Shown here: one piece after another, positions 30,571 through 40,662 of the stretch
Numbering within the stretch: the first letter of the stretch is position 1
How the letters are laid out: the number at the start of each line of letters is the position of its first letter
DNA from: Alphaproteobacteria bacterium
GTDB taxonomy: Bacteria; Pseudomonadota; Alphaproteobacteria; Micropepsales; Micropepsaceae
Direction: 5' to 3'
DNA: 40,662 bases
Assembly: GCA_003139615.1 (NCBI GenBank)
Contig: PLJH01000125.1
Location: 1 to 40,662, forward strand
The notes under the pieces: model-generated
Database searches by the model: none
What the model was told of the DNA's origin: nothing
Seen by the model: only the letters and a program-made list of their open reading frames with translations
Position numbers and translations under genes: made by a program

Positions 30571-30975
30571 TTACGCCTGCTCGAGCTCGACGAGCGTGCC
30601 CACGAAATCCTTGGGGTGCAGGAAGATCACGGGCTTGCCATGCGCTCCGATGCGCGGCTCGCCCGTGCCGGTGATCGTGGCGCCTTCCGCCTTCATGCGA
30701 TCGCGCGCGGCGTAGATGTCGTCGACCTCGTAGCAGATGTGATGCATGCCGCCGGACGGATTTTTCTCGAGGAATTTCGCGATCGGCGAATTCTCGCCCA
30801 GCGGCTCCAGCAACTCGATCTTGGTGTTCGGCAATTCGACGAATATCGTAGTCACGCCGTGATCCGGCTGCGGCACGGGCTCGGACACCTTCGCGCCCAG
30901 GGTGTCGCGATAGACCTTGGCGGCCGCCGCGATGTTCTTCGTCGCAATAGCCACGTGATTGAGCCGGCCGATCAT
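30571..30975 (-). CDS. mce: Methylmalonyl-CoA epimerase
   Basis: A 134-residue vicinal-oxygen-chelate enzyme that interconverts (R)- and (S)-methylmalonyl-CoA in propionate metabolism. The two beta-alpha-beta-beta-beta units start with GRLNHVAIAT (metal ligand H7) and GGMHHICYEVDD. The final LVELEQA supplies the conserved glutamate ligand. KDFVGTLVELEQ matches the family ending. It is in the nuo-birA-coaX-rnj operon tail, a common alphaproteobacterial position. The small membrane-protein gene upstream ends 23 bases away. Confidence 0.94.
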   Translation of the reverse strand: MIGRLNHVAIATKNIAAAAKVYRDTLGAKVSEPVPQPDHGVTTIFVELPNTKIELLEPLGENSPIAKFLEKNPSGGMHHICYEVDDIYAARDRMKAEGATITGTGEPRIGAHGKPVIFLHPKDFVGTLVELEQA

Positions 30976-30998
30976 GTTTTCTCTCCGTGGTTCTTAGA

Positions 30999-31253
30999 TT
31001 ACTTGAAATTTTCCGGCGGGCGACCGCACATCTCCCGGAGTCGCGGCTTCAGCGACTGAAACAGCGCCGCCATCGGCGAACTAACTGCGATGAACAGCGC
31101 CAGATGTTTTAGCGCAATGACTGCAACCATCACTGTCGCCGCCGTACCTGCCGCCATCGGGATCGAGCGGAACAGCAGCAACATGGCAACGCCGCTCACG
31201 AGGCTGGTGATGCCAAGCACGAACCACTTCCGATTGCGCCCGCGCCTGTCCAT
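30999..31253 (-). CDS. Small two-helix membrane protein, unknown
   Basis: An 84-residue basic protein: RRGRNRKW at the N-terminus, two hydrophobic helices (about 11-28 and 34-57), then a basic C-terminal tail ending CGRPPENFK. No family was recognised. ATG at 31253 is used; the frame continues upstream into rnj without a better start, and no strong ribosome-binding site is visible. It lies between rnj and mce, which are usually adjacent in alphaproteobacteria, so it looks like an inserted gene. Confidence 0.55.
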   Translation of the reverse strand: MDRRGRNRKWFVLGITSLVSGVAMLLLFRSIPMAAGTAATVMVAVIALKHLALFIAVSSPMAALFQSLKPRLREMCGRPPENFK

Positions 31254-31302
31254 TAGCGTCGTCTCGTAAACCGTCAAGTCCCTTATAACCTGCAAGCCTC
31301 TG

Positions 31303-32961
31303 TCAAACCCACATAATCTCCACGCGGGTGACGGGCTTCTTGCCCCAGGCGTCGGACGCGGCGCGCCGGGCAGCACGACGGACCGCCTCCCGCAGCACCT
31401 CGTCGTCGCCGCGCTTGGACCGGTGATGACGCAGCGCACCCTCCACCGCCTCGCGCACGGGCGCGTGGATTGGATCTGGAATGCCTTCCAGAAGCACCGC
31501 TGGTTCGCCTGCCACCCGGCCTTTGCTGTCCAGCGCCACCGTGATCGCGATCATACCTGCGAAGGCGAGTGCGCGGCGACCGCGGGCATGGCCCTTGCCC
31601 TCCTCGACCAGCACGCGGCCATCCATGTAGAGCCGGCCCGACGGGACTTCGTCTATGATTTCGGCGCGTCCGGGCGCCAGCCGCAGCATCTGGCCGTTTT
31701 GCACCACCACCGCCTGCGGCACCTGCAGCGAGAGCGCGAGCCGCGCATGGGCCGTCATGTGGCGCAGTTCGCCATGCACGGGCACCGCGATCTGGGGCCG
31801 GACCCAGCGATACATCTGGGCGAGTTCGTCGCGCGCGGGATGGCCCGAGACATGGACAAAATGGTCCTGCTCGGTGAGGACCTCCACGCCGAGCGCTGCG
31901 AGCTTGTTCTGCAGTTCGAAGATCGAAAGTTCGTTGCCGGGAATAATGCGCGACGAGAAGATCACCGCATCGCCCGCGCCCAGCTTCACATTCGGATGAT
32001 CGCCGGACGCCACACGCGCTAGCGCTGCGCGCGTTTCGCCCTGGCTACCGGTGCACAGATAAAGAATGCGGTTCGGCGGCAATTGGGCTGCTTCCGCTTC
32101 ATCGAGCAGATTGGGAAATCCCTTCAGATAACCCGTCTCTCGCGCGGCATTCGTGATGCGGTGCATGGCGCGGCCGACAAGCGCCACTTCGCGGCCGTGC
32201 TCGCGGGCGGCGCGCGCGATGGTATCGAGCCGCGCCACATTGGAGGCGAATGAGGTGACGGCCACGCGGCCCTTCAAGGTGCCGATCAATTCGGTCAGGC
32301 TCTTGCGCACATTGGCTTCGGAGCCGGAGCTGCCTTGCAACAGCGCGTTGGTGGAATCGCAGACAAGCGCCAGCGCGCCTTCGTCGCCAAGCTTCGTGAG
32401 CGCGCTGATATCAGTTACGTCGCCCAGCAGCGGATCGGGATCGATCTTCCAGTCGCCCGTATGCACGACGACCCCCAGCGGCGTGCGGATCGCAAGCGCA
32501 TTGGGCTCCAATATCGAATGGGTGATCGACACGAATTCGACGGCAAACGGCCCGAGCTTCAGCTTGCCGCCGAGCGGCACGATTTTGACGCGCAGTTTCT
32601 CGGACAGACCTGCTTCTTCGATTTTGTCTTCCAGCAGGCGCGCGGTGAAGGGCGTCGCATAGACCGGACAGCGCAATTGCGGCCACAGATGGGCGACAGC
32701 GCCGATGTGGTCTTCATGTGCATGCGTGAGCACGATCGCGCGCACGTTCTCGCGCTGCTCGGCCAGATAGCGGATGTCCGGCATGATCAGGTCGATGCCC
32801 GGCGTGAGGCCCTCGCGGCCGAACAGCACACCGCAATCGACCACGATCCATTCCCGCTCGTCGGCGGGGCCGTAGCCATAGGCATTGAAGTTCATTCCGA
32901 TCTCGCCCGCGCCGCCAAGCGGCAGCAGGACAAGCTCGTCGTCGCGACCCGGTTGAGCCAT
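31303..32961 (-). CDS. rnj: Ribonuclease J
   Basis: A 552-residue metallo-beta-lactamase/beta-CASP RNase with 5'-3' exonuclease and endonuclease activity on mRNA and rRNA precursors. LPLGGAGEIGMNFNAYGYG opens the fold. The zinc motif is LTHAHEDHIGA with H80, H82, D84 and H85. Further metal and beta-CASP motifs are VVHTGDWKIDPDP, CTGSQGETRAAL and HVSGHPARDEL. The C-terminal domain ends with WGKKPVTRVEIMWV. ATG at 32961 shares one base with the coaX stop (TGATG); the preceding TTG at 32964 is less likely. In alphaproteobacteria RNase J matures 16S/23S rRNA ends. Confidence 0.96.
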   Translation of the reverse strand: MAQPGRDDELVLLPLGGAGEIGMNFNAYGYGPADEREWIVVDCGVLFGREGLTPGIDLIMPDIRYLAEQRENVRAIVLTHAHEDHIGAVAHLWPQLRCPVYATPFTARLLEDKIEEAGLSEKLRVKIVPLGGKLKLGPFAVEFVSITHSILEPNALAIRTPLGVVVHTGDWKIDPDPLLGDVTDISALTKLGDEGALALVCDSTNALLQGSSGSEANVRKSLTELIGTLKGRVAVTSFASNVARLDTIARAAREHGREVALVGRAMHRITNAARETGYLKGFPNLLDEAEAAQLPPNRILYLCTGSQGETRAALARVASGDHPNVKLGAGDAVIFSSRIIPGNELSIFELQNKLAALGVEVLTEQDHFVHVSGHPARDELAQMYRWVRPQIAVPVHGELRHMTAHARLALSLQVPQAVVVQNGQMLRLAPGRAEIIDEVPSGRLYMDGRVLVEEGKGHARGRRALAFAGMIAITVALDSKGRVAGEPAVLLEGIPDPIHAPVREAVEGALRHHRSKRGDDEVLREAVRRAARRAASDAWGKKPVTRVEIMWV

Positions 32962-33743
32962 CAAGCTTTGGCAGGCGCGGCATTGCGCGCGTGAATCATG
33001 ACAAGGCCGCGGATCGTGAGATCGGGGTCGAGATGGTCGATGACGGTCGTCTGCTTGTGGAACAGGTTCGCAAGCCCGCCCGTGCCGATCACGGTCATGG
33101 GCTCGCCATACTCGTCTTTGATGCGTGCGACGAGACCTTCGATGAGGCCGATATAACCCCAGAAAAGGCCGGACTGCATCGCCGGCACGGTATCCTTGCC
33201 GATCACCGATTGCGTGCGCTGGATCGCGACACGCGGCAACATCGCGGCGCCCTTGTGCAGCGCTTCGGCCGACAGATTGGCGCCCGGCGCGATCACGCCG
33301 CCTTCATAATCGCCCCTGGCGCTGACGATATCGAAGGTGGTGGCCGTGCCGAAATCGACCACGATCAGCGCGCCTTTGTAACGCTCATGTGCGGCAACAG
33401 TATTCACGAGCCGGTCCGCGCCGACCGCTTCCGGCCGGTCGATATGAATTTCGATGCCGAGATCGAGATTGGGATCGCCCACCACCAGCGGCTCGCATTT
33501 GAGATAGCGCCGGCACAGGAGGCGCAGATCGAACAACGCGGCCGGCACGACCGTCGCGATGATCGCGCTGTCGAGGTCATCGAAAGTCAACCCGTTCAGC
33601 GCGAGCAACGGCGACAAAAGCACGGCATATTCGTCGGCCGTGCGCGTCGTCTCGGTCACCGCGCGCCATTCCGCACGCACATCCTTGCCGTCATGAACGG
33701 CGAAGACGATGTTGGTATTGCCGGCATCGATGACGAGGAGCAT
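32961..33743 (-). CDS. coaX: Type III pantothenate kinase
   Basis: A 260-residue acetate/sugar-kinase-fold enzyme for the first step of coenzyme A synthesis. The phosphate loop is [16 protein letters not shown]. The pantothenate region has [12 protein letters not shown] and the second nucleotide motif is [14 protein letters not shown], with [23 protein letters not shown] (in part) and [12 protein letters not shown] after it. Type III kinases need a monovalent cation and are not inhibited by CoA. The stop overlaps the rnj ATG and its start is 7 bases after the birA stop, so all three are in one transcription unit. Confidence 0.96.
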   Translation of the reverse strand: MLLVIDAGNTNIVFAVHDGKDVRAEWRAVTETTRTADEYAVLLSPLLALNGLTFDDLDSAIIATVVPAALFDLRLLCRRYLKCEPLVVGDPNLDLGIEIHIDRPEAVGADRLVNTVAAHERYKGALIVVDFGTATTFDIVSARGDYEGGVIAPGANLSAEALHKGAAMLPRVAIQRTQSVIGKDTVPAMQSGLFWGYIGLIEGLVARIKDEYGEPMTVIGTGGLANLFHKQTTVIDHLDPDLTIRGLVMIHARNAAPAKA

Positions 33744-33750
33744 GGCGAAC

Positions 33751-34500
33751 CTAAAAAAAGACCTCTCCAGCCGAGATCACACGCGTGCGATCCAGGGTTT
33801 CTCGCAGGATCAGTGCGCCGCTCGCATCTATTCCTTCGAACACGCCGTGTGTCTCCTCGTTCTGCAACCGCGCCCGGATGCGCGTACCCAGGCCCGCCGC
33901 GCGCGACAGCCAGACATCCCGGATTTCGTCAAAACCCCGCGTCATCCAAACGTCATACCATTTCGCCCACGCGGCTGCGAGACCGGTCAATGCATCTTGC
34001 GGAGCGGGCGGCACGATGCCGAGTGCGGCCAGCGATGTGGCGGGGAACTCGGTACCTTCGGGAAAGACCTTGAGATTGACACCGATGCCGACTGCCAGCC
34101 AATCGAGCCGTTCGCCGCCGGCGCTTGCGGATTCGAGAAGGATGCCCGCGATCTTCCTTCCATCCGCAAGAACGTCATTCGGCCATTTGACCTTGATCGC
34201 GGCATTTCCGGCGTGACGCGACACCATATCGGACGCCGAGATTGCGGCGACAAAGGAGAGTTGCGCGCAATCCGCTGCAGCTTTCTCGGGACGCAGGAAC
34301 AGGCTGGCCGCGAGATTGCCTGTGGGAGACTCCCAGTTGCGTCCTCTGCGCCCGCGCCCCGCACTCTGGCGGTCGGCGGCGATCCACACCGGACCGCGTT
34401 CGCCCGCGGCGGCCATGCGGCGCGCTTCCTCATTTGTGGAATCGATCACTTCGAAGTGCTTGAGCGCGTAGCCCGGAGGCCACGCGGGGGCCGGGTTCAC
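33751..34500 (-). CDS. birA: Biotin--[acetyl-CoA-carboxylase] ligase (HTH-less)
   Basis: A 249-residue biotin protein ligase that attaches biotin to acetyl-CoA carboxylase and related carboxylases. The substrate loop is [20 protein letters not shown] (biotinyl-AMP binding), followed by [21 protein letters not shown] and AVGIGVNL. The C-terminal domain is short. There is no N-terminal winged-helix domain, so it cannot repress biotin genes. GTG at 34500 overlaps the nuoN stop (GTGA) and was chosen over the longer frame inside nuoN. Confidence 0.94.
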   Translation of the reverse strand: MNPAPAWPPGYALKHFEVIDSTNEEARRMAAAGERGPVWIAADRQSAGRGRRGRNWESPTGNLAASLFLRPEKAAADCAQLSFVAAISASDMVSRHAGNAAIKVKWPNDVLADGRKIAGILLESASAGGERLDWLAVGIGVNLKVFPEGTEFPATSLAALGIVPPAPQDALTGLAAAWAKWYDVWMTRGFDEIRDVWLSRAAGLGTRIRARLQNEETHGVFEGIDASGALILRETLDRTRVISAGEVFF

Positions 34501-35927
34501 GGCAGGAGCGCTTTGGCGCTGGCCGCGGCGACCGAAACGATCTGGCCTCCCGAGGCAACAAACCAAACCACGAACAGGCTGGAACCCGTGAGAATTGTCT
34601 TGAGGTTCCAACTCATGTCGGGATCGAAGGCCGGCGCGGGATCGTCAAAGTACATGATCTTGACGATGCGCAGATAATAATAGGCGCCCACGACGCTCGC
34701 GAGAACGCCGAGCACGGCTAGCGCATACATATGCACCGCGACGACCGCGAGGAAGATGTAGAACTTGGCAAGGAAGCCTGCGAAAGGCGGCAGTCCCGCA
34801 AGGCTCAGCATCAACGCCGCGAAAGCCAGCGCCAGCATCGGGCGAGTGCGCGCGAGGCCCGCGAGATCGGAAATCGTCTCGACCGCCTCCCCGTCACGAC
34901 GCATCGCAAGGATGCAGACGAACACGCCCGCATTGGTGATCAGATAGATCGTCATATAGATCAGCACACCTTCGACGCCGGCCGTCGTCCCGGCGGCGAG
35001 GCCGAGCAGCGCATAACCCATATGACCGATGGAGCTGTAAGCCATCAGGCGCTTGATGTTGGTCTGCCCGATCGCGGCCACTGCGCCCAGGATCATGGAC
35101 AGCGCAGAGATAAAGATCACGATCTGCTGCCATTCTCCAGCGGCATGCGCGAAGGGCACGATCATCGCGCGCAGGAACAGCGCCATGGCTGCCACTTTCG
35201 GCGCCATCGAGAAGAAGGCAGTGATCGGCGTGGGCGAGCCTTCATAGACGTCGGGCGTCCACATGTGGAACGGGACGGCGGATACTTTGAACGCAAATCC
35301 CACGATCAGGAACACGATGCCGAAAACAAGCCCGATATTGATCGGAGATGTGACCACATGCGCGATAACGGAGAATTCGGTCGTGCCCGTGAAGCCATAG
35401 ATCAGCGAAATGCCGTACAGCATCATGCCGGAGGAAAGCGCGCCCAGGACGAAATATTTGAGGCCTGCTTCGCTCGATTTGAGTGAATCCCGGTTGAAGG
35501 CCGCGAGCACATAGAGCGCGAGGCTTTGCAACTCCAGGCCCATATAGACCGCGATAAAGCTGGACGCCGAAACCATCAGGAACATGCCGACGGTGGAGAG
35601 CACCAGCAGCACGGGGAATTCGAAATGCGCGATCTTTTCCCGCTCGAGATATTCCTTCGACATCAGGATCGTGAGACCCGTGCCCATCAAGATGAGGATC
35701 TTGGCAAAGCGCGCGAAATCGTCGGCGATAAAGGCGCCGTGAAAGGCGCGGTTGAACTGCGTCAGCGGGAACAGGACGAACCAGCCTGTCGCGACGAGCA
35801 GGATAATGGCGAGCCACGATACGAGCCCAAGCGAACGGTCGCCGCGCAGCACGCCCAGCACGAGCAGCGCCATGCCGCCGATAGCGAGCAGAATCTCGGG
35901 GAACAGAACCTGAAAATCGTTGGACAT
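34497..35927 (-). CDS. nuoN: NADH-quinone oxidoreductase subunit N
   Basis: A 476-residue antiporter-like membrane subunit of complex I with about 14 helices. It carries the conserved lysine/glutamate channel pattern: MGLELQSLALYVL (Glu), AFKVSAVPFHMWTPDVYEGSPTPITAFF (in part; Lys and His) and KRLMAYSSIGHMGY. MSNDFQ at 35927 is the natural start, 5 bases after the nuoM stop. Its end overlaps birA. Confidence 0.96.
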   Translation of the reverse strand: MSNDFQVLFPEILLAIGGMALLVLGVLRGDRSLGLVSWLAIILLVATGWFVLFPLTQFNRAFHGAFIADDFARFAKILILMGTGLTILMSKEYLEREKIAHFEFPVLLVLSTVGMFLMVSASSFIAVYMGLELQSLALYVLAAFNRDSLKSSEAGLKYFVLGALSSGMMLYGISLIYGFTGTTEFSVIAHVVTSPINIGLVFGIVFLIVGFAFKVSAVPFHMWTPDVYEGSPTPITAFFSMAPKVAAMALFLRAMIVPFAHAAGEWQQIVIFISALSMILGAVAAIGQTNIKRLMAYSSIGHMGYALLGLAAGTTAGVEGVLIYMTIYLITNAGVFVCILAMRRDGEAVETISDLAGLARTRPMLALAFAALMLSLAGLPPFAGFLAKFYIFLAVVAVHMYALAVLGVLASVVGAYYYLRIVKIMYFDDPAPAFDPDMSWNLKTILTGSSLFVVWFVASGGQIVSVAAASAKALLP

Positions 35928-35932
35928 GAAGC

Positions 35933-37465
35933 TCACGGCATCGCTCCTGTCCGCGAGACGGACGCGAGTTTCGGCGCCCGGTCGATGGCGAGCGCCGTCT
36001 TGTGCTGTGCGATCAGGTTCTCGACCGACACGGACGTCACATCGAGGATCACTTTGGGATAGACGCCCAGCGCGATGGTGGCGATCACAAGCGGCGAGAG
36101 GATCGCGATCTCGCGCAGGCTCAGATCCTGGATCGCCTGCAGGCTCGGCTTCACGAGCGCGCCGAACATCACACGGCCATAGAGATAAAGCATATAGGCG
36201 GCGGACAGGATTACACCCGTGGCCGCAAAGATCACGACCCACGTGTTGACTGCGAATGTGCCCAGCATGGCAAGGAATTCGCCGATGAAGCCGCTGGTGC
36301 CCGGCAGGCCCACATTCGCAAGCGAGAAGATCAGGAAGCAGGCGGCATAGATCGGCATGCGCGCAACAAGCCCGCCATAGGCCGCGATCTCACGCGTGTG
36401 CATGCGGTCATAGATCACGCCGACGCACAGGAACAGCGCGCCCGAAACCACGCCGTGCGACAGCATCTGGAAGATACCGCCTTCGACGCCCTGATGGGTG
36501 AGCGAGAAGATTCCCATCGTCACGAAACCCATATGGGCAACGGAGGAATAGGCAATGAGCTTCTTCATATCCTCCTGCGCCAGCGCCACGAGCGAGGTGT
36601 AGATGATCGCAATCACCGACATCACGAAGATGAACGGCGCAAAATATTCCGTGGCCGAGGCAAACATCGGCAGCGAAAAGCGCAGGAAACCGTAACCGCC
36701 CATTTTCAACAGGATGCCGGCGAGGATCACGGAACCGGCCGTCGGCGCTTCCACATGCGCATCCGGCAACCAGGTATGCACCGGCCACATCGGCATCTTC
36801 ACGGCGAAGGACGCGAAGAAGGCAAGCCACAGCCATGTCTGCATCGCGACCGGGAAATGCGCGGTCCGGATCAGGGTCTCGATGTCGGTCGTGCCGGTAT
36901 AGAAATACATCGACAGGATCGCGAGCAGCATCAGCACGGAGCCGAGAAGCGTGTAGAGGAAGAACTTGAAGCTCGCATAGACGCGCCGCTTGCCGCCCCA
37001 GATCCCGATGATGAGGAACATAGGGATCAGGCCGCCTTCGAAGAACACATAGAACAGCACGAGATCGAGCGCGGTGAACACGCCGATCATGAGCGTTTCC
37101 AGCAGCAGGAACGCGATCATATATTCCGGCACGCGGTCCTGAATCGATTCCCAGCTCGCGAGGATGCAGAACGGCATCAGTCCCGCCGTCAGCACGATGA
37201 ACAGCATCGAAATGCCGTCCACGCCGACGTGATACTGTATCCCGTATCCCAGCCAGTCGAACCGCTCGACAAACTGGAAGTCGGCGGTCGAGTTGTCGAA
37301 ATTGGCCCACATCACGATCGCCAGGATCAGATTGACGACCGTCGAGATGAGAGCGATCGCGCGCGCGTTGCGGGCGGTCGTCTCGCGATTGCCGCGTGTG
37401 ATCAGGATCAGGGCTACGCCGATGAGCGGGAAAAACGTGATGATGTTGAGGATGTGGCTCATCAT
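35933..37465 (-). CDS. nuoM: NADH-quinone oxidoreductase subunit M
   Basis: A 510-residue antiporter-like subunit of complex I with about 14 helices. Signatures are [18 protein letters not shown] (conserved Glu), [28 protein letters not shown] (in part; Lys and His) and [15 protein letters not shown]. The start ATG at 37465 overlaps the nuoL stop by ATGA; the next codon is also ATG (37462). It pumps protons together with NuoL and NuoN. Confidence 0.96.
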   Translation of the reverse strand: MMSHILNIITFFPLIGVALILITRGNRETTARNARAIALISTVVNLILAIVMWANFDNSTADFQFVERFDWLGYGIQYHVGVDGISMLFIVLTAGLMPFCILASWESIQDRVPEYMIAFLLLETLMIGVFTALDLVLFYVFFEGGLIPMFLIIGIWGGKRRVYASFKFFLYTLLGSVLMLLAILSMYFYTGTTDIETLIRTAHFPVAMQTWLWLAFFASFAVKMPMWPVHTWLPDAHVEAPTAGSVILAGILLKMGGYGFLRFSLPMFASATEYFAPFIFVMSVIAIIYTSLVALAQEDMKKLIAYSSVAHMGFVTMGIFSLTHQGVEGGIFQMLSHGVVSGALFLCVGVIYDRMHTREIAAYGGLVARMPIYAACFLIFSLANVGLPGTSGFIGEFLAMLGTFAVNTWVVIFAATGVILSAAYMLYLYGRVMFGALVKPSLQAIQDLSLREIAILSPLVIATIALGVYPKVILDVTSVSVENLIAQHKTALAIDRAPKLASVSRTGAMP

Positions 37466-39492
37466 AGCGCCATCCTCAGCTGCGCAACCCAGGCCATGAA
37501 GGTGACGCTGCCTCCCAGCATGAACCAGGTGGCAAGCGTCACGACGCCCAGCAGCATCGCGAAGGCATATTGATAGACATAGCCGGATTGCAACTTCACA
37601 GCTTCGCGGGTCGCATCCGTCACGCGGGCCGCAATGCCGTCGGGGCCGAGCCCATCGATGATCTTGCCGTCGCCGAACTTCCACAGGAAGCGGCCGAGCT
37701 TTAGCGTCGGCTGCACGAACAGGAAGTCATAGAGCTCGTCGAAATACCATTTGTTGTAAAGGAACTCGTAGAGCAGCCCGCCGCGCGCAGCCATCTGCGG
37801 CGGAATTTCGGGGTGCAGGACGTAATAGTAGAACGCGATCGCGAAGCCGAGGATAGTCGCAACGAACGGCCCGAACTCGACCCACATGGGCACGCTTTCG
37901 AGTCCGCCGGCCGAATGCCCGGCGACCACGGCGACCGTGCCATGCCAGAAGGTCTTGGCGCCGTCGCCGATGAAAATGCCGTCGAACAATGCTCCCGCAA
38001 ACAACGCGCCGACCGCGAGCACGGCGAGAGGAATAAGCATCGTCAGCGGCGCTTCGTGGACGTCGGACAACGCGATCGCATGCCCGTGTCCGTGATCGTC
38101 ATGGCCATCATGCGCGTCCGCTTGCGCGCCGCGATAGGGACCGAAGAACGTCATCAGGAACTGACGCCAGGAATAGAAGGATGTCATCAGGGCGGCGATC
38201 AGGACCAGGGTGAAGGCATACGTCCCGACCGGTGTGCCCGCGACATAGGCGGCGTTGATGATCGCGTCCTTGGAATAGAAGCCCGCGGCGCCGATGCCGA
38301 GGAGCGGGATGCCGACACCCGTCAGTGCGAGATTGCCGATCAGCATCATCGTGCCGGTGAACGGGATCTGCTTCCACAGCCCACCCATCTTCCGCATATC
38401 CTGCTCGTGATGCATGGCCACGATCACCGCACCCGCGCTCAGGAACAGGAGAGCCTTGAAGAAGGCGTGCGTGAACAGATGGAACATCGCGCCGCCATAA
38501 GCCGAGACACCGGCGGCCACGAACATGTAGCCCAGCTGCGAACAGGTCGAATAGGCGATCACGCGCTTGATGTCGTTCTGGAACAGGCCGACGGACGCCG
38601 CGAAGAACGCGGTCGTGGCGCCGATGAAGGTGACGAACGCGAGCGCATTGGGCGCCAGCTCGAACATCGGCGAGCAGCGGCAGACAAGGAACACGCCTGC
38701 CGTCACCATCGTGGCCGCATGGATGAGGGCAGAGACGGGTGTCGGGCCTTCCATCGCATCGGGCAACCAGGTGTGTAGGCCGATCTGCGCCGACTTGCCC
38801 ATCGCGCCGACGAACAGCAGCAGGCACAGCGTCGTCAGGATATCGACCTGGTGACCCGCGAACAGGAAGGTCTTTCCGGCCATGGCGGGCGCGGCGGCGA
38901 ACACATTGTCGAAGTCCAGTGTGTGGAAAATGAAGAACACGCCGAAAATGCCGAGCGCAAAACCAAAATCGCCGATGCGGTTGACGACGAACGCCTTGAT
39001 GGCCGCAGCCACGGCCGAGGGGCGCGTATACCAGAAGCCTATCAGCAGATAGGACGAAAGCCCCACGCCTTCCCAGCCGAAGAACAGTTGAAGGAAGTTG
39101 TTGGCCGTCACCAGCATCAGCATCGCGAAAGTGAAAAGCGACAGGAACGCGAAGAAGCGCTGGCGGCTCGGGTCCTCCGCCATGTAGCCCACGGAATAAA
39201 GATGCACGAGCGAGGAGACGCCCGTCACCACCACGAGCATAACAGCAGTCAGCGCATCGACACGGATCGTCCAGTCGGCTTCGAACGTGCCGGACACGAT
39301 CCATTCGGCGAGGCGCACGATCTGGGCATGGCCGAGGATCGCCACGTCGTAGAACGCGTAGCAGGACAACACAGCCGAAACGAACAGAAGCCCGGTCGTC
39401 ACGATCTCGGACGAGCGCGCGCCTATGATGCGGCCCAGAAGACCCGCAATCAGAAAGCCCAGAAGCGGAAGGAAGACGATCGCCGTGTACAC
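37462..39492 (-). CDS. nuoL: NADH-quinone oxidoreductase subunit L
   Basis: A 676-residue subunit, the largest membrane part of complex I, with about 16 helices. Family motifs are [47 protein letters not shown] (in part), and [19 protein letters not shown]. The C-terminal third has the long lateral helix and a His/Asp-rich loop ([19 protein letters not shown]) at about residues 460-478, which is common but variable in alphaproteobacteria and could bind metal. It starts 3 bases after the nuoK stop. Confidence 0.97.
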   Translation of the reverse strand: MYTAIVFLPLLGFLIAGLLGRIIGARSSEIVTTGLLFVSAVLSCYAFYDVAILGHAQIVRLAEWIVSGTFEADWTIRVDALTAVMLVVVTGVSSLVHLYSVGYMAEDPSRQRFFAFLSLFTFAMLMLVTANNFLQLFFGWEGVGLSSYLLIGFWYTRPSAVAAAIKAFVVNRIGDFGFALGIFGVFFIFHTLDFDNVFAAAPAMAGKTFLFAGHQVDILTTLCLLLFVGAMGKSAQIGLHTWLPDAMEGPTPVSALIHAATMVTAGVFLVCRCSPMFELAPNALAFVTFIGATTAFFAASVGLFQNDIKRVIAYSTCSQLGYMFVAAGVSAYGGAMFHLFTHAFFKALLFLSAGAVIVAMHHEQDMRKMGGLWKQIPFTGTMMLIGNLALTGVGIPLLGIGAAGFYSKDAIINAAYVAGTPVGTYAFTLVLIAALMTSFYSWRQFLMTFFGPYRGAQADAHDGHDDHGHGHAIALSDVHEAPLTMLIPLAVLAVGALFAGALFDGIFIGDGAKTFWHGTVAVVAGHSAGGLESVPMWVEFGPFVATILGFAIAFYYYVLHPEIPPQMAARGGLLYEFLYNKWYFDELYDFLFVQPTLKLGRFLWKFGDGKIIDGLGPDGIAARVTDATREAVKLQSGYVYQYAFAMLLGVVTLATWFMLGGSVTFMAWVAQLRMAL

Positions 39493-39495
39493 GCC

Positions 39496-39804
39496 TCAGC
39501 CTTTCATCAGGTTGACGTCTTCGACCGCGATCGTCCCGCGGTTGCGATAATAGACGACCAGAATAGCAAGCCCGATGGCGGCTTCCGCGGCCGCGACCGT
39601 CAGCACGAACAGCGCGAACACCTGCCCCACCAGATCGCCGAGGAAGGCCGAGAACGCCACGAGATTGAGATTGACCGCGAGCAGGATCAGCTCGATCGAC
39701 ATCAGGATGATGATGACGTTCTTGCGGTTGAGGAAAATACCGAACACGCCGATCGTGAAGATAAAGGCGGCGACAATGAGGTAGTGCCCGAGTCCGACCG
39801 CCAT
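39496..39804 (-). CDS. nuoK: NADH-quinone oxidoreductase subunit K
   Basis: A 102-residue three-helix subunit of complex [27 protein letters not shown] (in part) carries the conserved Glu of helix 2 (SIELILLA); a second acidic residue is in [21 protein letters not shown]. It links the quinone site to the antiporter-like subunits. It begins 2 bases after the nuoJ stop, as expected in a tightly packed nuo operon. Confidence 0.96.
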   Translation of the reverse strand: MAVGLGHYLIVAAFIFTIGVFGIFLNRKNVIIILMSIELILLAVNLNLVAFSAFLGDLVGQVFALFVLTVAAAEAAIGLAILVVYYRNRGTIAVEDVNLMKG

Positions 39805-39806
39805 GA

Positions 39807-40412
39807 CTAACTCCCCTGCCCCGGCAATACGTCTTTCAGTTCCATCGACATGGCCGGTGTCCGCGCATTCTGCGCCTTGATCGACTGGCGGCGCACGCCC
39901 GGCCGGTGCCGCAACGTCAGCACGATGGCGCCGATCATTGCGATCAGCAGCACGAGGCCCGCGGTCTGGAAGTAATAAATGTAATCCGTATAGAGGATGC
40001 GGCCGAGCGCTTCCGTGTTGGTGACGTGCAGCGGCGTCGCATGCGCAAGAGACGCAGCCGACAAAGGCGCGGATTTCCAGGCAATCAGGATCATCAGCAA
40101 TTCGCAGGCGAGCAAGATGCCAACGCCCGCGCCCAAGAGCAGATAGTCCTGCACGCCGCGGCGCAACTGCTCGAAATCGATGTCGAGCATCATCACCACG
40201 AACAGGAACAGCACGACAACCGCGCCGACATAGACGAACAGCAGCACGAGCGCCAAGAACTCCGCGCCCAGCAGCACGAACAGCGCGGCCGCGTTGAAGA
40301 AGGTGAGGATCAGGAACAGCACGGAATGCACGGGATTGCGCGAGGCAACCACCATGAACGCCGCCGCGATCATGATCGCCGAAAACAGATAGAAGGCGAT
40401 CGTTGTCAACAT
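39807..40412 (-). CDS. nuoJ: NADH-quinone oxidoreductase subunit J
   Basis: A 201-residue membrane subunit of complex I with five helices. The hallmark helix 3 is [22 protein letters not shown], with the preceding [30 protein letters not shown] (in part). A helix-5 stretch [24 protein letters not shown] (in part) follows a soluble loop. It begins 40 bases after the nuoI stop, with no obvious promoter in the gap. NuoJ contributes to the coupling of quinone reduction and proton pumping. Confidence 0.95.
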   Translation of the reverse strand: MLTTIAFYLFSAIMIAAAFMVVASRNPVHSVLFLILTFFNAAALFVLLGAEFLALVLLFVYVGAVVVLFLFVVMMLDIDFEQLRRGVQDYLLLGAGVGILLACELLMILIAWKSAPLSAASLAHATPLHVTNTEALGRILYTDYIYYFQTAGLVLLIAMIGAIVLTLRHRPGVRRQSIKAQNARTPAMSMELKDVLPGQGS

Positions 40413-40452
40413 AGTCCCGTTACCGTCCCTCGATACCGATTATCGTCCGTGC

Positions 40453-40662
40453 CTAGCGATAAGGCGCGTCCATCTCCAAAGCTTGTGCGATTTCGACTTC
40501 CCAGCGGTCGCCATTCGCCATCAGCCTGGCCTTGTCGTAATAGAGTTCTTCGCGCGTTTCGGTCGAGAACTCGAAATTCGGTCCTTCGACGATCGCATCC
40601 ACCGGGCATGCCTCCTGGCACAGTCCGCAATAGATGCATTTGACCATGTCGATGTCGTAGCG
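40453..40662 (-). CDS. nuoI: NADH-quinone oxidoreductase subunit I (partial, runs off the right edge)
   Basis: Only the C-terminal 69 codons are in the window; the N-terminus with the first cluster lies beyond 40662. The visible part holds the second 4Fe-4S ligand set, [16 protein letters not shown], followed by [21 protein letters not shown] (in part), the standard NuoI ending. NuoI carries clusters N6a and N6b that pass electrons toward quinone. It is the first gene here of the I-J-K-L-M-N run. Confidence 0.96.
   Translation of the reverse strand, partial: RYDIDMVKCIYCGLCQEACPVDAIVEGPNFEFSTETREELYYDKARLMANGDRWEVEIAQALEMDAPYR

Noticed and set aside
36002-37573. Open frame of about 523 codons opposite nuoM
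   Set aside because: Very His/Arg/Glu-rich mirror of a membrane protein gene; not a plausible protein.
1-40662. CRISPR array, prophage or transposase genes
   Set aside because: No regularly spaced direct repeats, phage structural genes, integrases or transposases were found anywhere in the window.

Overview
The window is a GC-rich stretch of an alphaproteobacterial chromosome. The evidence is gene content and order: NtrB-NtrC and NtrY-NtrX near hfq and hflX, a fused IspD-IspF enzyme, lipA with a RatA/COQ10 gene, and a nuo operon that runs on into birA, coaX, rnj and methylmalonyl-CoA epimerase. I cannot name the genus from sequence alone. There are no rRNA or tRNA genes, CRISPR arrays or intact insertion sequences. 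About 39 protein genes can be supported, plus one doubtful fragment at the left edge.

Layout. (1) 1-2566: on the + strand, a small membrane methyltransferase-like protein, a MerR/TipAS-type regulator and mazG. (2) 2686-8938: on the - strand, ntrY-ntrX-D-amino-acid aminotransferase-hfq-hflX, i.e. nitrogen/redox two-component signalling followed by RNA chaperone and ribosome GTPase. (3) 8939-11810: an accessory segment that separates ntrYX from ntrBC. It holds a 124-aa orphan, a Tat-type thioredoxin-like protein, a DUF805 membrane protein and a PH-domain membrane protein, with AT-rich and repeat-like flanks. (4) 11811-14373: ntrB-ntrC, - strand. (5) 14527-18046: ispDF-pgpA-pncC on +, facing lipA-ratA on -. 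(6) 18183-24221: a stand-alone acyl-activating enzyme on +, convergent with a one-permease RND efflux pair on -. (7) 24465-29779: accessory genes: a DoxX-like membrane protein, a DUF899 protein, a secreted protein with a possible Cys-His-Asp site, and a two-gene lipoprotein operon behind a long leader. (8) 29773-40662: a - strand run nuoI(partial)-J-K-L-M-N-birA-coaX-rnj-small membrane protein-mce-DUF1467, with a DUF6886-type gene downstream.

How the genes work together. The two Ntr systems sense nitrogen/redox state and control sigma-54 and other promoters. ispDF, pgpA, lipA, ratA and the nuo genes serve isoprenoid, phospholipid, lipoate and quinone/respiratory functions of the cell envelope and energy metabolism. 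coaX and birA make or attach cofactors. hfq, hflX, rnj and mazG belong to RNA and nucleotide housekeeping. The least understood parts are the segment between the two ntr pairs and the 24.2-29.8 kb accessory block. Tight ATGA/GTGA/TGATG stop-start overlaps are frequent (ntrX-dat, ispDF-pgpA, nuoL-nuoM, nuoN-birA, coaX-rnj) and were used to fix starts.
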